This document shows, piece after piece, positions 12,155 through 24,789 of a DNA stretch of 64,000 nucleotides. The notes below the pieces were generated by a model. The model did no database searches. It was not told where the DNA came from and saw only the letters and a list, made by a program, of their open reading frames with translations. The translations under genes were made by a program, and so were the position numbers. Source of the stretch: Zanthoxylum bungeanum (Eukaryota; Streptophyta; Magnoliopsida; Sapindales; Rutaceae); the NCBI GenBank assembly GCA_019454045.1, contig SKCR01023726.1, positions 1-64,000 on the forward strand. Direction: 5' to 3'. The stretch's first letter is position 1. Each line of letters begins with the position of its first letter.

Positions 12155-13694
12155 CTATCTTTTCTAAATTATTTTGCTCTCTTTACCACATCAATTTGTA
12201 TGAAGAATTTGTGACTCTCTGGGTTGCACTAAGTTATGGAACCTTAGACGAGTTCTAAAGTATGTGTCATCTTGGCTCCTGTCGATAAAAGAATTTTTTT
12301 TTTTTTTTGGCTTTCTTATTGTAATGGATTTAACTTCTCTTATATTTGATGCTTTCAATTTTTATCTAAATTTAGGGATCTTAACCGACCATCTGACTGT
12401 CCTCAACGCCGCGCTTAATAACTCTAATATTACTTTAAAAAAACTTACATTCTACTATTCAATCCTATTTTTCAGTACAATTTTATTGATGTTATTAGAG
12501 AAAAATTATATGGAGCATACTCAATACATCCAATCAATTGATACATGACATGTATTAATAAATAATTGTCTCTCTATTATTATTGACTAATTTCAAATTT
12601 ATTATATATATGTCAACATATTAATGGACAGACGTGCCATATCATCCGTACACTCCTCTCACACATTCTTTTTCTATTACCCAAACCTATATTTGGGTTA
12701 TATTAGCAACTAATTACCAGTACATAATATCAAAATCGTATTAACAAATCCCTCGGGTCCAGCAATCACTTGACTGGTTAAATTTTAAAGTTAGCTTAGC
12801 ATGCATCATCTACCTACTCAATACTATTTTTCTTTCTCAAATTTGGCTAATTATAATCTACTAATTTCAACCAAAAAAAAAAAAATTATTAATAAAAATT
12901 ACAATGAAGTTCTTGATAGCTAAAGAGTAGTTAACACATCCCTATCTTTTTACGTGTAATTAGCTTGGCTTAATTACAATAATTAAGAGCAGAAGATTCC
13001 TTAGAATGTACCTTTCACTGCAATTCTATATAACTTTAATTTGTCAATTTAAAGACATGGTTTAATTTAGGATAATTCAGAACAAACGTCGTTGAAACTT
13101 TTAACATGATATCATCCCAAAAAGTTCTCTTTTGTACACCTCTCTCAGAGATGGCATCTAATTTCTCTGCTTATATTTTTTTATTTATAATTATATGAAT
13201 GTATTATTTAATTATTTTTCCAAAGTGTCGGTGCGATATCAGCTTTTTTTATTTAGTTAATTTGAATCGTAATGTATTTATTATTTAGTCATATAATAAT
13301 TCGTAATTGTAATATATATATATATATATATATATATGAAAATTCTCATATGGAAGTATCAGTGGGAAAATTTCGTAAGGATGCACCATCAAATACCTGT
13401 GTTTATTGGTTTCCAACACATGGTATTTTTGTCCACACGAAATTTTCGTGCGGACAATCGTGAGATAACGATTATTTACCATTGTATTAAAATTTGTGTT
13501 TTTTTTTTTAAGTAATGTAAGCCAGTGACTTCCAATAAAGAATCTATCATTTTATTGAGTTAACTATCAAATTAAAAGAAAATAATAATACAAATTTCAA
13601 TATGTTATTATTTTCTTTTAATGTATTAAAACCTATATTTTTTTTTGTCCTTTTGCTTGATCCTTAACTTCATAAAACAAATTGTCTGTGTAAA
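12155..13694. other. AT-rich intergenic, nothing coding recognised
   Basis: It contains a poly-T run at about 12295-12308, an A-run near 12872 and the TA microsatellite listed separately. Small frames here have no recognisable domains. Confidence 0.5.
13312..13337. repeat. (TA)n microsatellite
   Basis: An uninterrupted TA dinucleotide run of about 13 units. Confidence 0.9.
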
Positions 13695-13961
13695 TAGAGA
13701 TGGCCAACCGGCCCGGCGGCCCATTAGGCCCGTGGGCCCGGCACGAGTTCGTATAGGAACGGAACAACACGGTTTATTATTGTGGGGCATGATGGCACGA
13801 CAGGGCCCATACGCCGGCTGTGCCGTGCCTTATGCTTTGGCCCGATACGAAAATAGGCCCGCGAGTGGCCCACCAACAATAATTTATAATTTAAATTTTA
13901 TATTTCAAATTTATTTTTTTAAATTCATTAACTCATTTTTCAGTTGATTTTAAATCTTAAA
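13695..13961 (+). repeat. Left half of a GC-rich repeat split by the Tat-type element
   Basis: It opens TAGAGATGGCCAACCGGCCC and continues with many GGCCCG words in otherwise AT-rich DNA. Sequence of the same style (cGGCCCACATGGCCCGATGAG) resumes at about 19640-19790, beyond the retroelement. This resembles non-autonomous hAT-like plant elements, but the far terminus was not identified. Confidence 0.4.
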
Positions 13962-15043
13962 TGTTGATGGTGGTTTTTCACCCCCAAGAAGTCAGAATCC
14001 CTAGGATGGGTAGAATGAGGATTACAGTTAACGGATAAAAGCCCAAGGTCATTGTGAAGATAAGAGGTCAGCAGATGGGCCCGAGCCCGAGATATAGGAT
14101 GGGACATTGAGGTGGTCATGTCCGAGGTGGTCGGGTCCGGATTCTCAGGGAAACCTCGGCATCAGACTCTCACGGCAGCCTCAACATCAGACTCAGCATT
14201 CAATGCCCCGTGTCAGCCTCTGATATCAGGACCGACTCAGCAGGTCAGACCCGGTCGAGGAAATTATAGGAACTCAGACTAAGCACCGTCACCGACCCGA
14301 CCTTGTGGTAGACGCAATGAAAGATGTAACCTGTTCCGACAGACCAACCCGATGAAGTCATATGATCCTTTCAATCTGACCTAGTTAAGAAGAGAGTAAG
14401 AGACTTCGGCATAATCACTTCGGCATACCGAGATGGTTACCTAGGTCGGGGCTGCTAAATCTTATGAAAATGTATGGATGACGTAAGCCCTACATGAAAC
14501 CTAGAGTCTCCAGACCGATGGATAGGTGTAACGTGCGAGTAATAAGTAATAACGTACGAGTGAAGACTGGTGGGTGTAACGTACAAACAATGATTAATGG
14601 GCATGACGTACGAGTAATGGGCATAATGACAAGGAAGTGTGGCTGACGTCATGAGTAGGCAGAATAGTGGAATTTGTCCTAGTATATAAAGGGGTTGAGA
14701 ACTTGTTGTAATGGGTTGGCTAATTTATTTCTTCACTTGTAATAGAGAGGGAAAAAGCATAAGTGTAAGAGAGAGCTAGTAAGAAGCCGATCAGCCGATC
14801 TAGAGCTAGTGAGAGGTCAGTCCGACCCGATGTGGTAATAAAAGTCTTTATTCTTTGCCTCTGTGGACGTAGGTCGGGTTCATCTCGCCGAACCACGTAA
14901 ATCCTCTGTTTTGTCTATGTGTTTTTCCATCTTTTGCTAAGTTTGCATTTGATCCTCAAACCAAATAAATTTACACTTGAGAGAGATTTGTTCGATGAGT
15001 GATTTTCCCGAATTTCCCATGGAGCGAAAATCAGCCCTCAACA
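13962..15043 (+). repeat. 5' LTR of the Tat-type element
   Basis: Begins TGTTGATGG and ends CTCAACA. It contains GATGACGTAAG near 14476, TGACGTCA near 14644, a series of TAACGTACGAG-like words at 14528-14610, and a TATATAAAG TATA box at 14683. Confidence 0.85.
14683..14691 (+). promoter_or_regulatory. TATA box of the Tat-type 5' LTR
   Basis: TATATAAAG, conserved at 19129-19137 in the 3' LTR. TGACG-type bZIP sites lie upstream. Confidence 0.6.
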
Positions 15044-15063
15044 ATTGGTGCCGCTTGTGGGGA
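15044..15063 (+). other. Primer-binding site of the Tat-type element
   Basis: ATTGGTGCCGCTTGTGGGGA follows the LTR terminus directly. It closely resembles the TTGGCGCCGTCTGTGGGGA-type PBS usual in Tat/Retand gypsy elements. Confidence 0.7.
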
Positions 15064-15093
15064 TAGTACGAAAAGCAACAAGCACGTTAAGAC

Positions 15094-16508
15094 GATGGCA
15101 AGGGATGAAAACCATAGACAAGCAGAGGCACCGACGATGGGATGGATGGAGAGGATGGAGAAAACCCTGCTCAATAAAAGGGAGGATGCACGAAATGAGA
15201 GGGAAACAACTCAGGCCCTCATGAAGACTTTGATGGAAAATATTGAGAAACTAGAGGAGAAGGCCGAAGAACCTGGCGAAGTAGAACCTATTAGAAATAG
15301 GGAAGAAATAGCAAGAGGAAAGAGGATCGTCGGAGCAGCCGGAGACCGCCAAGAAAGAAAGAAGGGGTATGAAGTTCCCAGTTACAGAGAAAACCTTACT
15401 CGAAGTGGAAGACATGAAGAAGGTCATAGGCAAAAGCATGACGCCTACGAGAGCCATATGAAGAATTGGTTCCGGAGAGAGATGAGGAAATGAGAGGATA
15501 TAACGAAAGGAAAAGCTCTGGATGATAAGGACATGGGGACAGCGTCCCCGTTCTCGAAGGAAATATTGGCGATGGAGTTCCCGAGGAAATTCACCATGCC
15601 CACGATAGACATCTACCAGGGCAACACGAACCTCAAGTATCATGTAGAGAGGTTTGCTTTTTTAATAGAAATTCAGGGGATGGTCGGAGAGGCCATCTGC
15701 AAGGTGTTCTCTTTAACCTTGAGTGGGTCAGCCAGCCTATGGTTCATGAACTTGATCCCATGGAGTATCAGCAGCTTTGCCCAGTTGAGGAAATCCTTTG
15801 TGCGGTATTTCAAAGGGGCGTGCATACCGAGGAAGATTATGGGGTCATTGAGTTGATGAAGTAGGGAGACGATGAGTCTTTGAAAAGCTTTATAAATAAG
15901 TACCACAACCTGGTTTTAGAAGTTGAGGCATTTGAGTCCCGGAGGCTTTGGAAAGTTTCAAATGGGCTCTCAAGCTCGGAAAATTATGGTCTCACCTAAG
16001 AATCCAGGAGATTCCAGACTATGCCGCGGCTTTGGAACATGCAAGGAAATTTGTGTTAATAGAGGAAGAGGAGAAGATTGTCCAATGGGGGAACCCAGAG
16101 GATCAAGATACTCAGGCCGAAAAATCAGCGGGATACGGGTAGAGACATGAGGAGACCGATCCCGAGGCAGAAGGAGTTCAGGTCGATGCCTCGGAATAAT
16201 CAAGTACAATAGAGAATGAAGCTTGTCCAGTTCAATTATGTCACCGTAGGGACAGTGTACACCCCCTGAATATACCTCTGGCCCAGATAGTTCAAGAAAT
16301 CCAGGATAAATGTCTATTTACTGAGCCCGACCTGAGGAAGTTTCCAAATGAGAAGAGAAACAACAAGACTTATTGTATGTACCATAATGCAATGGGACAC
16401 ACCACAGAACAATGTAGAGACTTGCGGGAGCAGGTGGAAGACTTGGTAAAGAACGGATATTTGAACGAGTGCATAGACCAAGCGGTTGGGAAGGCCAAAC
16501 AGCGCTGA
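15094..16508 (+). pseudogene. Degenerate gag of the Tat-type element
   Basis: This is the structural (capsid/nucleocapsid) gene of the element. A charged, coiled-coil-like N-terminus (15094-15490) is followed, past an in-frame TGA at 15491, by a retrotransposon-gag domain at 15533-15853 (PFSKEILAMEFPRKF, then SGSASLWFMNL). The frame breaks again at about 15854. It resumes in another phase at 15948-16142 (WALKLGKLWS, IPDYAAALEHARKF). A Tat-type zinc-binding segment, CMYHNAMGHTTEQC, lies at about 16374-16415 and the frame ends at 16508. The ATG at 15094 is chosen because it begins the conserved charged region after the PBS. At least two stop or frame breaks make it non-functional as read. No pol follows. 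Confidence 0.75.
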
Positions 16509-16830
16509 TGAAGACAGTCATCAGATGCTGAGTGGACATTTTCAATTGAGCTTCCCCTAAAATGACCCCCAAATAGTTGTAAAATGGGCAGTAGTTCATG
16601 GGCATATAAATAGGTTTTTCCTTTTTTATAATAAAAAATTGTTTATCTATGTTGTTTCTTGTGAGATACATGTGGTTAGGACATATCAATGGGCGAAATA
16701 CATGCGGGAAAGATGTGAAACTCGTGGCATACCAATCTCTGGTGTCATTATCAAACCCCCGAGCTGGATCGTCAACACCTAATGTCTTGTAACTTTGGAG
16801 AGCTTGAACATACGGACCTTTGTGGCGTTT

Positions 16831-17030
16831 GTATCCTCGGGTATACCGAACACGGGGAGGGAGAATGCCCCTGTGACACTGGCCATCCCATTCTATATCC
16901 TCGGGTATATCGAACACAGAGGGATGGAGATTTCCCCCGTGACACTGGCTATCCCATTTTGTATCCTCTGGTATGGTGAGCACAGGGAGAGAGGTTGCCC
17001 CGTGACATTGGCCATCCCATTTCGGATCTG
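16831..17030 (+). repeat. Tandem repeat, about 65-bp unit, 3 copies
   Basis: Units begin with GTATCCTCGGGTATa-like words at 16831, about 16895 and 16961. Each contains a GTGACAcTGGCcATCCCATT block. It lies in the non-coding stretch after gag. Confidence 0.8.
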
Positions 17031-17400
17031 TATAAGCATAACATGGGGAAGACCTGAGGGTCTCCATGGTGTTTGCAGACTCGGGGCCAGCCTAGCATGG
17101 AAAAAATCTCATGACGTTGGATGCCCCCTCGATCTGTAGCTCGGTTCACAAGGATATTGGACTGTAAGGTTCAAAATTATAGTTTTGGGTGGCATGGGGC
17201 AGGACATTATCTCAGGCTCCTTTGTTGTTTCTTTTTGGGTCAGTGCGATGTATGTGCTAAGTCACCCTTATTTTTTTGGTCTTGTTTTTTATCTTGATTT
17301 TATTTTTGGTGGATGACCTGAAATTGGATGTTATTTTCGGCCTCCATGGAGATCTCTGGAGGTTGAAAATCTTTCCTCGTGGTCAAGTCTTGGAAAGAAG

Positions 17401-17796
17401 TTTGATGGTTTCGGTCTGCTTTCGTATCATCGAGGTCGTAATAGTTTGATGGCTCTGGTCTGCTTTCGTACCGCTGAGGCCGTAGTGGTTTGATGGCTCG
17501 GGTATGCTTTCGTACTGCCAAGGCCATAATGATTTGATGGCTCAGGTCTGCTTTCGTACAGCCGAGGCTGTAATAATTTGATGGCTCGGGTCTCCTTTCG
17601 TACCGTCGATGCCGTAGTGGTTTGATGGCTCGGGTCTACTTTCATATCGCCGAGGCCGTAGTGATTTGATAGCTCGGGTCTGATTTTGTACCGCCAAGGC
17701 CGTGGTGATTTGATGGCTCGGGTGTGCTTTTTTACCGTCGAGTCCGTGGTGATTCGATGGCTCGGGTCTACTTTAGTACCACTGAGTTCATATTAT
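17401..17796 (+). repeat. 44-bp tandem array, nine copies
   Basis: TTTGATGGCTCGGGTCTGCT-type units start every 44 bp at 17401, 17445, 17489 and so on to about 17753. Copies are diverged but in phase. The array lies in the untranslated region between gag and the 3' LTR. Confidence 0.9.
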
Positions 17797-18383
17797 CTTT
17801 GTTGGCATGTGGTCGGAGTTTCTCCCCCATAGCCAAGTGTTGAGTGGAACAAGGAGAAAGTATTCCCTTGTGGTCGATATATTATAATCAGTTCGGGGCT
17901 GGGTTACGTCCCGCTGAGGCCCTTTGTACTGTGTGATAGCCCGAGGATGTGAGTTTTCCCCTGTGACCTATGTTTTATTTTACAAGTGTTTGCAAATCAT
18001 TTTTTTCCGAGATTGCAGCATGGCGAGAGCATGCATCAGCCCGACGTGGCACGCGGTGAGCTTCTTCAAGAAGAGAAACTAACGAATGGACCGGCTAGAT
18101 TTGGCTCGGGTCAACTTGGTCATAGAGGGCCTAGTGGAGGAGATGACCAAGTTATGAATTAGAAACTGAGATGATGAATCAGAATTGTGAACCTGACATG
18201 GATTTTCATAAGAAGCATTGAAACTTGCAGTTGTGGTACCTGCTGAGGGGTGTGGCAGACTTGAGATTTTGGACTGGATCATAACATATTATCAGCCTGA
18301 GGACACCAGATCGGTTTCGGGCTTCATGCATCATCATTTTTTTATAGTTCTCGGCACCAACTCGATAACCCATTGATACCGAG

Positions 18384-18397
18384 AACTAGGGGACAGA
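18384..18397 (+). other. Polypurine tract of the Tat-type element
   Basis: A short purine-rich stretch (AACTAGGGGACAGA) lies directly before the 3' LTR, at the expected place for plus-strand priming. Confidence 0.5.
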
Positions 18398-19489
18398 TGT
18401 TGATGGTGGTTTTTCACCGTCAAGAAGTCAAAATCCCTAGGATTGGTAGAATGGGGATTACAGTTAACAGATAAAAGCTCAATGTCATTTTGAAGATAAG
18501 AGGTCAGAAGAGGGGCCCGAGCCCGGGGTACATGATGGCACACCGAGGTGGTCATGTCCGAGGTGGTCGGGTCCGGATTCTCAGGGTAGCCTCGGCATCA
18601 GACTCTCAGGGCAGCCTCGGCATCAGACTCAACATCCAGAGCCTCGTGTCAGCCTCTAAAATTGGGACCGACTCAACAGGTCAGACTCGATCAAGGAAAT
18701 GAGAAGATGTCACACTAAGCACCGTGAGTCCCGGTACACCGACCTGACCTTGTGGCAGACACAATGAAAGATGTAACCCGTTCAGAAAGACCGACTCAAT
18801 GAAGTTATATGATCCTTTCAACCTGACCTGGTTAAGAAGTGAGTAAGAGACTCCAGTCTAATCACTTCGGCATACCGAGATGATTACCTAGGTCAAGACT
18901 GTTGAATCTTATACACATGTATGGATGACGTAAGCCCTACATGAAACCTAGAGCCGTCAGACCGATGAATGGGTGTAACGTGCGAGTAATGAGTAATAAC
19001 GTACGAGTAAAGACCGTTGGGCGTAACGTACAAACAAGGTTAATGGCGTAACGTAAGAGTAATGGGCAATAATGATAAGGAAGTGTTGTTGACGTCATGA
19101 GTAGGCAGAATAGTGGAATTTGTCTTAGTATATAAAGAGGTTGAGAACTTATTTTAAAGGGTTGGCTAATTTATTTTTTCACTTGTAATAGAGAGAGAAA
19201 AAGCTTAAGTGTAAGCGAGAGCCATAAGAGGTCGGTCAGCCGAGCTAAAGCTAGAAAGAGGTTGGTCCGACCCGAGATGGTAATAAAAGTCTTTTTTCTT
19301 TACCTCCGTAGATGTAGGTCGGGTTCATCCCACCGAACCACGATAAATCCTCTGTTTAGTCTGTGTGTTTTTCCATCTTTTGCTAAGTTTGTATTTGGTC
19401 CCCAAACCAAACAAATTCACAGTTGATGGAGATTCGTTCGAGGAGTGGTTTTCATGAATTGCCCCTGGAGTGAAAATCAGCCGTCAACA
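18398..19489 (+). repeat. 3' LTR of the Tat-type element
   Basis: Begins TGTTGATGG and ends CGTCAACA. It is colinear with 13962-15043 with many substitutions and keeps the TATA box at 19129-19137 and the TGACGTCA word. Confidence 0.85.
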
Positions 19490-19795
19490 TCAAATGTTAA
19501 AAGATAAAACCAACTAAACCATTATTAACAATATAATAGATAATTAACAGAAATAATTTTTAATTAAAAATGATAATATTTCAAAGAAAAATAAAATATA
19601 AGTTATTTATATGAAAGCTCATAGATTGGCCCAGACACGGCCCACATGGCCCGATGAGCCGTGCTAGGCCTTTTATTATATTGATGAGTTTAGCACAGCA
19701 TGACCCTTTAATTAAATAGGTCGTACCTTGTCACCCCGCTAACACGAATATGTCTTATCTTAGCACGGATAAGCAATTAGAAAATCTCTTTACGA
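19490..19795 (+). repeat. Right half of the split GC-rich repeat
   Basis: After an AT-rich stretch, GGCCCA and GCCCGATGAGCCGTGC words resume at about 19635-19670, matching the style of 13695-13870 on the other side of the Tat-type insertion. Confidence 0.4.
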
Positions 19796-19799
19796 TATA

Positions 19800-20400
19800 A
19801 TAAAGGTTGTTGTGTTGGCTTGTGATAAACCAAAAGAATCAAAGAACACATTTTTTTACATAGAAACTAATTATGCAAAATATAAATATTAGAACAAGAA
19901 ATAGAAGATCTTTTAGACATAACACCTATATGTGTATTTATAAAAGTGGATGGTTGTTAATAAGGAGGTATATTTACACTAAATAAATATTTACACTACA
20001 TGAGGTATATCCTCATTTAATTCATACTCTTTCATATTTTTTTCAATATGAATTTGAATTAAATTCAATGAAACAACATATTTTATATCTAAAGATATCA
20101 TAAAGGTATGTAGCTTTTTATTTGAAAAGAGTTATTTCCTCAAAAGGTACATGTACTGTACGAAATAAATTCTGGGTTTTTTCGAAGTTCAGTCTATTGA
20201 ACCCAAATTCGGTTAACTAAACTTCAGTGTCCGCAGTCACTAGATAAAATACAGTTAACCAAATATTTGGTTTCAAAAACATCGATTTAAGACAAAGTGC
20301 GGTCCACCAAACTTTTTATAATTTTGATACTTGACCCCGATGTATCAGCATAAGAACATAAATCGAATCAAATAATCTGAAAAATACCAACAATCTGCTC
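19800..20400 (-). mobile_element. Diverged LTR-family fragment, copy 3
   Basis: A GTATTTATAAAAGTG stretch near 19935 gives a TATA box on the minus strand. The cluster of GTTCAGT, GGTTAACT and GTTAACCAAA words at 20185-20310 matches that of 9535-9645. Confidence 0.4.
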
Positions 20401-20479
20401 TCTCCTTGTTTTTTGTTTCTATAGATTAAATTTTGTTGTGAATAATATTTTATAAAAAAATTGACATGTTAAAATATAA

Positions 20480-20770
20480 TTTTAGATATGTAAAATGACA
20501 TTGTAACTGTGATTGAGTATTTATAACAGTCACTGTAAATGAGATATATGACTGAGTATTGTAACTATCATTGTAACTAAGAAACGTGACTAATAATTGC
20601 GTATGTGACTAATATTGTGATTGAGTTATAAGTGTAAATGAATGTGACTGTATGACAATGATTGTGTGGCTATGATTGTGAATATATGACTATGACTCTG
20701 ACTATGTGACTATGACTGTGTGATGGTGACTGTGAATGTGTGACTATGTGACTGTGATTGTGACTATTAC
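20480..20770. repeat. Cryptic simple repeat of TGTGACTA / TGTGACTG words
   Basis: Irregular repeats of GTGACT, GTGATTG and TGACTATG fill about 290 bp. They are densest at 20640-20770. Confidence 0.8.
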
Positions 20771-20904
20771 GCCATAATAATTTTGGAGTTAATTTTCACC
20801 TTTTAGAAATCCTAATTTGGGAAGTACTCTTGATGAAAATTGTAGGTGTGAATGTTAATTAACTGTATATAACATCTTACAGATTGTAATTTAGAATCTG
20901 TATG

Positions 20905-21922
20905 TGTAACATCCCTCTTCCGGAGATGCTACCGGCAGAGAATAGGTTGTCATATCCCCATAGGCCTCTGACTTACTGACTGTGAATATCACTATTAATC
21001 CATCTCAAATACAAACTCATGCATGAGGACCATTGCCCAACTCAACAACATAGAATGCATTTTATTACCTATAACTGTGTACTCAAATACACTTCTCTTT
21101 ACAACTTTATAATGGAGACTTTTAACACATTACACTGACTTATTACACACATAATCTCTATTATACTGATGACTGATACAAGACTTTACTTCAACTTTGA
21201 CCGAACTGTACTTCTGACTTGATCTGGTGAACCCAAACACCCTAGTTACTGCCATCAGTATCCATCCTTTTGAACTCGTCCTCCGAGTAAACCTGTAAAA
21301 TAGAAATATGATTAATAACTATTGCCAGTGATCCTGGATGCGACTGGAGAGATTCCTGCGGAAAAGCTAGTCCGTCTTGTATGAGAAATGAGCTTAGGAT
21401 GAACACCAATTGCTTACAAAGTAGTGTGAGTGAAAGAAAATGGGTGAAGCTTTTCTTCAAGCTTCCTACGTTTTTTTGCCAAAAATGAGAGGGATGGGTG
21501 AATAGTGCGGATTTTATAATGAAAATGGCTGATTTTTGTTGCAAAATAGTGGTCCAAAATTTACCACATCGCTCAATTCTAGACATTTCTAAAATTTACT
21601 GTAGCAGCCATAGAAATTATGATTTTTAACCTACCTTTATTTCTAATTTGTATAAATATCCAATATGAAAGTTGTAGGTCTCGGTCTTACCTTTCCGAAG
21701 ATATAAAATTCCTAAAAATCAAAGATTGTATGAAAACGTTATGGCCTAAATACTAAGAGATTTCGGGAGTAGAACAGGAAATAAATTTCGTATCGGAACT
21801 GCAAGGGATTTATTGAAGGTTCGTAATGTAATTACACTAGCACATACACGCTTGAGCATTATTTATATCATGTATTATTCCACCTACAATATAGTAATCT
21901 TTAGAATTACCGGAGTGTTATA
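20905..21922 (-). mobile_element. Gypsy 3' LTR, minus strand
   Basis: The segment begins TGTAACATCCC and ends GGAGTGTTATA. On the minus strand it therefore starts TATAACACTCC, resembling TGTAACAC-type gypsy LTRs. Just outside (21923-21960) the minus strand reads TTCGAGGACGAATCC followed by AAGTGGGGGAGAAAA, the junction usual in chromovirus Del/Tekay-type elements (end of the internal region plus polypurine tract). Confidence 0.65.
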
Positions 21923-24720
21923 TTTTCTCCCCCACTTAAATAGGATTCGTCCTCGAATCCCCTTTAGGATTGAAACCACAAGTCACCAGATTCACACGCT
22001 ATTTCCTTGGCCACCAATTTTCAATTGACTGCATGCTCATAACTAACCTTGCTTTATCAACTATATCACATTACTTTCCGACTGTCTCTTCGTCTTACTT
22101 AACATCTGATTTTTTTATATATAATACATTTTGCCATGCTCGTACATACTGCACCAAAGTCCGTAAGCTTCGGTGAAAAATCCCTCTAAGTCTTGACTGA
22201 AAGGTAATTCTTCGTTCTCATTCCATGAAATTTCTGTTGAACACATTATACAACCGTCATGCTATAACTATCTTCATGCATCAAAGAAACCTCATTTTAG
22301 ACTTCTAGTTATGCTCAACATTCTCTAACTCGATTATCTACGTGAGCTATAAGTTCTAAATCCGATACTATGTTCATGACCTGTCGTCTCATACATCTTA
22401 GTTCTTTCTTACTTAAAACCTCATATATCTATTGCCATGACAACATTAATTCTTAAGTATCACTTGGGACTTCTGTTACACTTTACATTTAACATATCAT
22501 TATTTTACTTGTACTACAACCAATGACCTTTATTTCTCCTAACTTTGAGTATACCTCGGGTTCTTCTTAGCTGGTACTTCCGAGTCCCTAGAAATACTAG
22601 TGTTCTTTATGGTTAGGCATTTCCATATCTTGCTTCCATTCTAGGATAACTATATACAAAAATAATCATTGGTACTATTAGAATTGTTCGTACTTGATAC
22701 TTCCTCGGTTCTACATGTTCAATCTGATCATAGCATTCTTCCTCTTAACTTAACTATCTAACTCTCTATTTTCTTCTCACTAAACTCTAACTACTTATTG
22801 ACTTTATCCTTCAAGTTCTTCTATCTCTGCCTACCTGTGGGGCTTAGGGCTTCGCAGTTCATGGTCATATTCTTCATATACCTCTAGCTTACTATTAACT
22901 TCGACGCTGGCGATGCGGTTCTGGTCAATGTTCATACTCATTAAATTTGTTGCTAGTATAGATCTGGTTAACCATCATTTGCACTGACTTGTGCTCTTTG
23001 CATGGTTGCACTCCAGAATATTCCACTTTCAATTACTCACATAGTCTTATTCTGTTAGGTGTTGTCATGGTCTCAATAATATCCGTATACTAATGCCTAA
23101 GGGCTCGTTGTTATATATCCCATAATATATTCTGTTGATACATTTCTTCTTCAATTTCTAAATAGAAAGGTCTATTGTTATACATCCTTAGTCATTTCTA
23201 ATGTTGTTGCTCATGTATTCATGTCCATGCTTGATTAATGCACCTTCTTTAAATCCTTTACTTAGAGTTCTTTTCCCCTTCTCTTCTGGTCTTATACTCT
23301 GACTGAAGTTTCTGTGTTTTATGTCTCAATTTTCTTATCTGAAGGATATTATCCTTTAAATGTCTCTTACCCTGCCTTATAGGATATTATACTACACCAC
23401 AGATTCACTTGTTTCTGGGAATATCATCGGGACGAACATCGAGGTCCATCATTACTAACATAGTTTAACGAGGGTTGGGAGGGTATGAGTTGGTCATGAA
23501 GTCCTTTTCTGGTTATGGTGGTCTCATTAGTTTTGTGTGCTGCAGTAGTACATGCTGCTCGTTTGTAATCCTAGGATTCCCTTATTTATATATTTGATAT
23601 TGGTTTCCCATACTAAGGTACTACTGCCAAAAACTAGCTGAATTACCTTTTTCAACTCTACTCCTGGTTTATTTTCAACTATTAGTCATATTATCCCTTA
23701 CTGAGAATCTCATTCAGGTTTATGATCTCTCAAAATCCTACCATACTCCCTCTATTATTCCTCCTATTTATCTCAGTTTCTTAAACCTCTTAAGTCATTA
23801 CTTCTCTGGAAGCTCCACATTTTACGACAAGTTATGGTATCATTACTGAACCTTCGGTTTGGGTGTTGCTCTTTTACTAATTTGTTTCTCTCTAGTTATG
23901 GTGGGAAGCTCTGTAAAAGTTGTATATCTTACTTCTTGGGGTCGTTATATGTGTATGCATTGCTTACTTTGATTCCTTACTCTTTTGAGCCTTTACTTGC
24001 TTGAAGGCTATATATTCTACAATAAGATATGTTATCACTTCTAGATTTGGCTAGTCTCACTGTGAATTTAAATTACTCTATCTCATACAGAATATTACTA
24101 TCTTATGATTCTTATCCAGGTTATGTTGAACCTCTTGGTTTGGCTATCGTGCTATTTCGTGACTTGTCTATCCTGTCAGATACTTTTTTTACTTGTTCAA
24201 ATCCTTACTGGGCTCTACGCTGAGCGGTGAATACATGTTTCCCATAGAGATCTGAGAATACATATTATTGTTAATTGTCTAAGTTCAATGATGTTCTGGT
24301 TAGGGGTCTATATACTTACTAGAGTAGAGGCTGCTGGAAAGAAGAATCATCATTCGTTCTGTTGGAATCTGCATTGACTGCTTCATGTCTTAAGGTTCCA
24401 TAACTTTTATCAACCATCATGATGTCTCCATTTACTTTATTGTCCTTAAACTACGTTATCTCTGTTACTATCTGTATTGAACTTCTTTGTTACTTTCTGC
24501 ATCCTTCTATATTATTTATTTCCATAACTTAGCTCTTGGCTCTAAGCTATACTACCGAGGCCAGTGGTGGTTCATTCTTATTAGAGTTCTGCTTTTGTTG
24601 TAGGCTTTAGCTACGTCGATCCCTTTTTGCTAACTCTTGAGTGTCTCCAATCTAATGAGCTTGTTTCTTACGTTCGTATGGATTTTTACTACGTTTGGTC
24701 TATTATGTGGACTTTACTAG
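21923..24720 (-). mobile_element. Heavily decayed internal region of a gypsy element
   Basis: The PPT-like stretch next to the LTR implies internal sequence to the right. No frame longer than about 70 codons and no clear RT or integrase motif could be read, so this is a weak inference from position. No second LTR was found before the hAT element at about 24.8 kb. Confidence 0.3.
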
Positions 24721-24789
24721 TACTGCAAGAAGAATAGGAATACCCCAAAATTTTAAGTTTAAAATTGCAATGGCAGCAAGTTTGGGCAA

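Larger units (their letters stand above)
13962..19489 (+). mobile_element. Non-autonomous Tat-type Ty3/gypsy element, gag only
   Basis: A complete 5.5 kb LTR element: 5' LTR 13962-15043, PBS from 15044, degenerate gag 15094-16508, two tandem arrays, then 3' LTR 18398-19489. The flanking 5-mers are TTAAA and TCAAA, a TSD with one change. There is no protease, RT, RNase H or integrase, and only 3.35 kb between the LTRs, so it would need enzymes supplied by another element. The two LTRs differ at many positions, which suggests an old insertion. Confidence 0.85.

Noticed and set aside
16318..17067. 249-codon minus-strand open frame in the Tat-type element
   Set aside because: It runs antisense through the gag zinc-finger region and the 65-bp tandem repeat. 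Its repeated peptide reflects the DNA repeat.
20640..20770. Possible CRISPR-like or regularly spaced repeat
   Set aside because: The spacing of GTGACT words is irregular, with no constant spacer. It is cryptic simple sequence in a plant genome.
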